DNA of 6,191 bases from Ignavibacteriales bacterium (lineage in GTDB: Bacteria; Bacteroidota; Ignavibacteria; Ignavibacteriales; Melioribacteraceae): positions 1 through 6,191 of the forward strand of contig JAFGID010000272.1 in the NCBI GenBank assembly GCA_016929735.1, in the 5' to 3' direction. The notes below the pieces were generated by a model. It did not search any database. It was not told the origin of the DNA and saw only the letters and a list, made by a program, of their open reading frames with translations. The position numbers and the translations under genes were made by a program. Shown here piece by piece: positions 1 to 3,879 of the stretch; the first letter of the stretch is position 1, and each line of letters starts with the position of its first letter.

Positions 1-366
1 CCAAATCATAAATGGGGAAATGGTAAACTCGATATAAAAGCTGCTCTTGAATATTATATTTCTCATTTTGGAACTAATATTGATGATTTTGATAATCAAC
101 CTACGACTTTTAGTTTATCACAGAATTATCCAAATCCTTTTAATCCAATTACAAAGATTAACTATTCAATTCCCGAGAGAGGTCAAGTTAAGTTGATTGT
201 TTATGATATTTTAGGTCAAGAAGTAAAGACACTTGTTAACGAAATAAAGGAAGTAGGATCTTATTCGATTGATTTTAATGCTTCAGCATTTGCGAGTGGT
301 ATTTATTTTTATAAGCTCATGTGTGGTGATAAATTCGAAGTAAAAAAAATGAATTTATTGAAATGA
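1..366 (+). CDS. C-terminal part of a T9SS-exported protein, probably a subtilisin-like (S8) protease
   Basis: Frame 1 is open from the first base to a TGA at 364-366, giving 121 residues; the start lies outside the window. Residues 1-18 read PNHKWGNGKLDIKAALEY, which resembles the end of the catalytic domain of subtilisin-family proteases, where a W-G-x-G-K-(L/I)-(D/N) segment and an Ala-rich helix follow the catalytic serine. The catalytic triad itself is not visible, so the protease call is an inference. A short Asp/Asn-rich linker follows. From residue 37 (nt 109) to the end there is a complete T9SS type A sorting domain: QNYPNPFNP, then VYDILGQEV, LVNE, SGIYFYKL and a basic KKMNLLK end. 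In this family that domain directs outer-membrane translocation by the type IX machinery and is usually removed or used for surface attachment. The gene converges on pyrE and ends just before a hairpin terminator. The sorting domain is near certain; the upstream enzyme identity is moderate. Confidence 0.85.
   Translation, partial: PNHKWGNGKLDIKAALEYYISHFGTNIDDFDNQPTTFSLSQNYPNPFNPITKINYSIPERGQVKLIVYDILGQEVKTLVNEIKEVGSYSIDFNASAFASGIYFYKLMCGDKFEVKKMNLLK
109..363 (+). other. T9SS type A C-terminal sorting domain (complete copy)
   Basis: This segment encodes about 85 residues and is recognisably homologous to the tail of the other exported protein (nt 5980 to the window end). By eye, about half of the aligned residues are identical, including QNYPNPFNP, TLVNEI and YFY. 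It ends with the KKMxLLK-like basic tail typical of Ignavibacteria-type sorting domains. Isoleucine here is almost always ATT (7 of 8 by hand count), unlike the second copy, where ATA dominates. Confidence 0.9.
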
Positions 367-373
367 TTTTTTG

Positions 374-403
374 AAAAAGGTTGTTTCAAATGACAACCTT
401 TTT
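374..403. terminator. Bidirectional intrinsic terminator between convergent genes
   Basis: Positions 374-384 (AAAAAGGTTGT) and 393-403 (ACAACCTTTTT) form a perfect 11-bp stem around an 8-nt loop. The plus strand gives a stem ending in a T run directly after the TGA of the upstream gene at 364-366. The minus strand also gives a stem ending in T residues, placed 28 bp beyond the pyrE stop codon. The site is therefore well placed to end transcription from both sides. The stem is only modestly GC-rich, as expected in an AT-rich genome. Confidence 0.8.
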
Positions 404-430
404 AATAATCTTAAAAAATCTAAATACTTA

Positions 431-1006
431 TTATTTTTTTTTTCGAGAGCCTGGTTTTACTAATGGGATATTTTCCTTGCATAGCGGACAATCATCTGGA
501 AAATATGTAACGACATCAAGCGTTAATACGGAAAATTGTGGTGCATCAAATTTTACTTTTCCGTTACTTCTATCAACGATTGAAGCCACCCCTACTAGAT
601 CAGCTTCATTGTTTTTTATTATATTTATTACTTCGTAGACTGAACCGCCGGTTGTAATTACATCTTCACAAATTAATACTTTTTCTCCTTTGGATAAATT
701 AAAACCTCTTCTAAGAGTCATTTTATTGTCTTCACGTTCCGCAAAAATAAAACGTTTGTTTAGCAATCGAGCAACCTCCTGTCCTACACAGATACCACCA
801 ATAGCTGGAGAAATTACTGTATCAATTTGAGCAGCTTTTATATGGTCAACAATTACAGTACAAATTTTATTAAGATATAGCGGATATTGAAGTACTTGAG
901 CACATTGGAAATACTTATTACTATGCTTTCCCGAAGTGAGTAGGAAATGACCCTCAAGTAATGCATCAGTTTTTTTAAAGATTTCTAAGGTTTGTGAATT
1001 TGTCAT
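431..1006 (-). CDS. pyrE: Orotate phosphoribosyltransferase (Thermus-type PyrE)
   Basis: The product is a 191-residue cytoplasmic enzyme that transfers the ribose-5-phosphate group of PRPP to orotate, giving orotidine monophosphate, the fifth step of de novo pyrimidine synthesis. The PRPP-binding signature lies at residues 110-122 (VLICEDVITTGGS), with its acidic pair E114-D115 and the TTGGS phosphate loop. Residues 24-33 (TSGKHSNKYF) match the substrate-binding strand of the family. The flexible catalytic loop segment ERED-K-TLRRGF lies at residues 90-102. The C-terminal tail (DDCPLC at 171-176, then PLVKPGSR) with its paired cysteines is typical of the shorter PyrE subfamily described from Thermus rather than the E. 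coli form. The ATG at 1006 starts 12 bp after the clpC stop with no clear Shine-Dalgarno sequence, so translation may be coupled or leaderless-like within a clpC-pyrE transcript. The gene ends in CGA AAA AAA AAA and two in-frame TAA codons. Length fits the subfamily. Confidence 0.94.
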   Translation of the reverse strand: MTNSQTLEIFKKTDALLEGHFLLTSGKHSNKYFQCAQVLQYPLYLNKICTVIVDHIKAAQIDTVISPAIGGICVGQEVARLLNKRFIFAEREDNKMTLRRGFNLSKGEKVLICEDVITTGGSVYEVINIIKNNEADLVGVASIVDRSNGKVKFDAPQFSVLTLDVVTYFPDDCPLCKENIPLVKPGSRKKK

Positions 1007-1018
1007 ATAATTTGTGTT

Positions 1019-3517
1019 TTAATTAAATAAAGAATCGTTTTCTTTGTTTATAGAACTTTTTTCTTCAATTTCTTGGATAGAAAAATTAAGCTCGTCAGTT
1101 CCTTCATTGTGTGTACAAATTATTTTGTCACCTGCGACAAAACGATTTTGAAGTAATTCCTCAGCTAATGGGTCTTCAATGTATTTTTGGATTGCTCTCT
1201 TAAGAGGTCTCGCCCCAAATTTAATATCAAATCCCTTTTCAACAAGAAATTCTTCTGCACTTACTTCTAATCGAATCTCTAAATTATTTTCTTTAAGATT
1301 TTTTATTAGTTCACGCATCTCAATTTTAATAATTTCACGTATGTTATCTTTAGTCAATTGTCTAAAAATTATTTTATCATCAATACGATTTAAAAATTCT
1401 GGATTGAACAACTTTTTAACCGCATCTTCAATTGTCGTGGCGACATATTTGTTTTGGCCATCAATATTTTCCTGATTGAACCCATAACCACCAGTTGATT
1501 TAATATCTTTTGTCCCAATATTTGATGTCATTATGATGATAGTATTTTTAAAATCTACTTTTCTACCAAAACTGTCAGTAAGTATTCCATCATCCAGAAC
1601 CTGCAACAGGATGTTAAAAACGTCTGGATGTGCTTTCTCAATTTCATCAAACAGAACAACGGAATAGGGTTTTCTTCTAACTTTTTCTGTAAGTTGTCCC
1701 CCTTCCTCATAGCCAACATAACCCGGAGGCGAACCGACAAGTCGAGATACATTGAATTTTTCCATGTATTCGCTCATATCAATTCTTATAAGCGCATCTT
1801 CTGTATCAAATAAAAATCTTGCCAGAGCTTTAGCCATCTCAGTTTTACCTACACCTGTAGGGCCGAGAAAAATAAAACTCCCGATTGGTTTTTTTGCATC
1901 TTTCAATCCTGCACGAGTTCTTCTAATTGCTTTTGTTAATTTTATAATCGCTTCTTCTTGTCCGACAATGTGTTGCTTTAATACCTGCTCCATCTTCATC
2001 AGTTTTTCGGACTCAGCCTGAGCAACTCGGTTAACTGGGATTCCCGTCATCATTGCAACAACAGTTGCAATATCCTCCTCTGTTACTTCGTGACTTATAT
2101 TTTCTGTTGCATTATTCCAATCGGCTTTTGCCTTTTCAAGTTGGTTGATTATTTCTCTTTCTTTATCTCTCAACAACGCTGCATCTTCGAATTTTTGATT
2201 TTTTACTACCGTCATTTTTTCGCGTCGTATGTTATCTATTTCTTTTTCCAATATTAATATTTCATCAGATACAGTAAAATTACCCATGTGAACTCTCGAA
2301 CCAGCTTCGTCAATTACATCAATCGCTTTATCGGGAAGGCATCTATCTGTTATGTATCGGTTACTCAGTTTAACAGCAGCATCAATCGCTTCTTTTGTGT
2401 ATCGGACATGGTGATGTTCTTCGTATTTAATTTTAATCTTGTCAAGTATTTCGAGTGTTTCCTCAGCACTTGGAGGTTCAATCATAATTTTTTGAAATCT
2501 TCTATCTAAAGCACCATCAGTTTCTACGTATTTTCTATATTCATCCAGAGTAGTAGCGCCGATACATTGGACTTCACCTCTTGCAAGTGCAGGCTTGAAA
2601 ATATTTGAAGCATCAAGTGAACCACTTGCACTTCCGGCACCGACTATAGTATGCAATTCGTCAATAAATAAAATTACATCGTCAGCTTTTTCGAGTTCAT
2701 TCATTAATGCTTTCATACGTTCTTCGAACTGACCACGGTATTTTGTGCCGGCAATTAATCCAGCTAAATCTAAAGTTACAATTCGTTTATTTTGCAATAA
2801 TCGAGGGACTTTTCTTTCAATTATTTTTACAGCAAGACCTTCTGCGATTGCTGTCTTACCAACTCCCGGTTCACCAATAAGTACTGGATTATTTTTTTTC
2901 CTTCGACTTAATATTTGGGCAACTCTTTCAATTTCTTTTTCACGACCTATAACCGGGTCTAATTTATCATCTAAAGCTAATTTTGTAAGGTCCCGTCCAA
3001 AATTATCAAGTACGGGAGTTTTAGATTTTTCGGTTACTCTAGGGACGGGTGGAGTACTCTTTTGTCCTCGTGTATTGTCTTGTGGATATGTAACTTGGTT
3101 TATTTCATTCTTAACTATTTCGTAAGTAATATTAAATTGTATCAATATTTGGGTTGCTAAATTGTCTTCATTTCTAAGCAATGCCAGTAGAATATGTTCA
3201 GTTCCTATTATTCCCGATTTGTATATTTTAGCTTCGATTTGCGAAATTTTTAATACATTCTCTGCTTGTTTTGTAAGCGGAATATTTCCAATGGTTAATG
3301 TCCCTCCAGTAGTTCGAACAGCATCTTCTATTGATTTTTTTAAGTTTGTAAGAACAACACCTAAATTTTTCAATACCTGAACTGCTAATCCATTCCCTTC
3401 ACGAATTAGACCCAAAAGTAAATGTTCTGTTCCTATGTATTCATGTCCAAGCCGGATGGCTTCTTCGCGGCTATATCTAATAACTTCCTGTACTCTTTCA
3501 GAAAAATTTCCGTCCAT
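1019..3517 (-). CDS. clpC: ATP-dependent Clp protease ATP-binding subunit ClpC (Hsp100 AAA+ unfoldase)
   Basis: This 832-residue cytoplasmic unfoldase forms hexamers that use ATP to unfold proteins and thread them into the ClpP peptidase. Two Clp N-terminal repeats occupy residues about 1-145, each with a GTEH motif (29-32 and 105-108). The first AAA+ module has Walker A GEPGVGKT (215-222), Walker B VILFIDE (281-287), pore loop KYRG (259-262) and an Arg pair at 339-340. The middle domain (about 412-475) carries a UVR motif, QKFEDAALLRDKERE at 441-455. This, and the short middle domain, marks ClpC rather than ClpB. The second AAA+ module has Walker A GPTGVGKT (552-559), Walker B ending D624-E625, pore loop GYVG (599-602), sensor 1 TSN (664-666), Arg finger region FLNR (to 711) and sensor 2 GAR (768-770). 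At the usual ClpP-docking tripeptide position it has Y678-G-F680. The last 20 or so residues are acidic and polar. The ATG at 3517 gives the standard N-terminus; only a weak purine stretch precedes it. It probably leads an operon with pyrE. Confidence 0.96.
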   Translation of the reverse strand: MDGNFSERVQEVIRYSREEAIRLGHEYIGTEHLLLGLIREGNGLAVQVLKNLGVVLTNLKKSIEDAVRTTGGTLTIGNIPLTKQAENVLKISQIEAKIYKSGIIGTEHILLALLRNEDNLATQILIQFNITYEIVKNEINQVTYPQDNTRGQKSTPPVPRVTEKSKTPVLDNFGRDLTKLALDDKLDPVIGREKEIERVAQILSRRKKNNPVLIGEPGVGKTAIAEGLAVKIIERKVPRLLQNKRIVTLDLAGLIAGTKYRGQFEERMKALMNELEKADDVILFIDELHTIVGAGSASGSLDASNIFKPALARGEVQCIGATTLDEYRKYVETDGALDRRFQKIMIEPPSAEETLEILDKIKIKYEEHHHVRYTKEAIDAAVKLSNRYITDRCLPDKAIDVIDEAGSRVHMGNFTVSDEILILEKEIDNIRREKMTVVKNQKFEDAALLRDKEREIINQLEKAKADWNNATENISHEVTEEDIATVVAMMTGIPVNRVAQAESEKLMKMEQVLKQHIVGQEEAIIKLTKAIRRTRAGLKDAKKPIGSFIFLGPTGVGKTEMAKALARFLFDTEDALIRIDMSEYMEKFNVSRLVGSPPGYVGYEEGGQLTEKVRRKPYSVVLFDEIEKAHPDVFNILLQVLDDGILTDSFGRKVDFKNTIIIMTSNIGTKDIKSTGGYGFNQENIDGQNKYVATTIEDAVKKLFNPEFLNRIDDKIIFRQLTKDNIREIIKIEMRELIKNLKENNLEIRLEVSAEEFLVEKGFDIKFGARPLKRAIQKYIEDPLAEELLQNRFVAGDKIICTHNEGTDELNFSIQEIEEKSSINKENDSLFN

Positions 3518-3537
3518 ATTATTTCTTATTTTTATAA

Positions 3538-3565
3538 ATTATATTAAATTAACAATACAAAGTTA
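3538..3565 (-). promoter_or_regulatory. Candidate promoter elements for clpC-pyrE
   Basis: Two alternative core elements read leftward. TAACTTTG (minus strand, 3558-3565) matches the Bacteroidota -7 consensus TAnnTTTG and would give a leader of roughly 33 nt. TATAAT (minus strand, 3538-3543) is a perfect sigma-70 type -10 box but would leave a leader of only about 14 nt. Neither has a convincing upstream -33/-35 element at the ideal distance. In DNA this rich in A and T, such short matches arise easily by chance. Confidence 0.3.
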
Positions 3566-3771
3566 CAAAGTTTTTGATTGATTTAATAATTTTTGATTTT
3601 CACAATAGCTTTTTTCCACTTAAAGTTATTTTTTAATATAATTTACGTTTTATAGAATTTTAATTTATTTTATTAAAAAAAGTATATTATTGCAATACAT
3701 ATTTATTTTATTTAACTTTAAAGCAGTTGTTAATGTTTTTCAGGGGATTTATTCTGATACGCTTACTATTT

Positions 3772-3800
3772 ATGCAATTGTTCTTTCCTTTTTGTATATT
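3772..3800 (+). promoter_or_regulatory. Weak candidate promoter for the LamG/P-domain gene
   Basis: ATGCAA at 3772-3777 and TATATT at 3795-3800 are separated by 17 bp, the ideal sigma-70 spacing. The overlapping TATATTTT also resembles the Bacteroidota -7 element with its final G missing. It would give a leader of roughly 70 nt before the ATG at 3880. The match is weak and the region is AT-rich, so this is only a suggestion. Confidence 0.2.
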
Positions 3801-3867
3801 TTTTAATTGAATTTAAATATTATTAAAAATTAAAAGCATAACTAAATAAATAATTACAAACAAAACA

Positions 3868-3874
3868 AAAGGTG
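3868..3874 (+). promoter_or_regulatory. Ribosome binding site fixing the ATG at 3880
   Basis: AAAGGTG ends 5 nt before the ATG at 3880 and is the only purine-rich Shine-Dalgarno-like site in this part of the intergenic region. It supports this start codon, which is also the one that gives a proper signal peptide. Confidence 0.6.
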
Positions 3875-3879
3875 CAGAA

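Larger units (their letters stand above)
3518..3879. promoter_or_regulatory. AT-rich divergent intergenic region between clpC and the LamG/P-domain gene
   Basis: This 362-bp stretch is extremely AT-rich and separates two divergent genes, so promoters for both should lie here. I see no tRNA, no riboswitch-like conserved structure, no long repeat and no convincing gene. The only plus-strand open stretch of note, 3733-3810, would give a 25-residue hydrophobic peptide with no ribosome binding site and is probably chance. A weak AT-only inverted repeat (TTTTAATT near 3801, AATTAAAA near 3827) could simply reflect composition. No CIRCE-like inverted repeat or other heat-shock operator is apparent upstream of clpC. 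Confidence 0.6.

Noticed and set aside
381..638. A plus-strand 85-codon open stretch starting in the terminator and running antisense to pyrE
   Set aside because: Its start lies inside the hairpin and its sequence is the complement of the conserved PyrE C-terminal half.
1179..3380. Several plus-strand open stretches opposite clpC (for example 1752-2021 and 2745-3125)
   Set aside because: They lie antisense to strongly conserved ClpC domains, show no family resemblance and are explained as shadows of the real coding frame.
1019..3517. Possibility that the AAA+ gene is ClpB rather than ClpC
   Set aside because: ClpB has a long coiled-coil middle domain and no UVR motif. Here the middle domain is short and carries FEDAALLRDKERE, with ClpC-type N-terminal repeats.
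3600..3720. AT-rich stretch considered as a replication origin or attachment site
   Set aside because: There are no DnaA-box clusters, no direct repeats flanking an insertion and no integrase or replication gene nearby. Low GC content alone does not support it.
3733..3810. A 25-codon plus-strand open stretch encoding a hydrophobic peptide in the intergenic region
   Set aside because: It has no ribosome binding site, its composition is what AT-rich noncoding DNA gives, and it overlaps the likely promoter zone of the next gene. A tiny membrane peptide cannot be excluded but is not supported.
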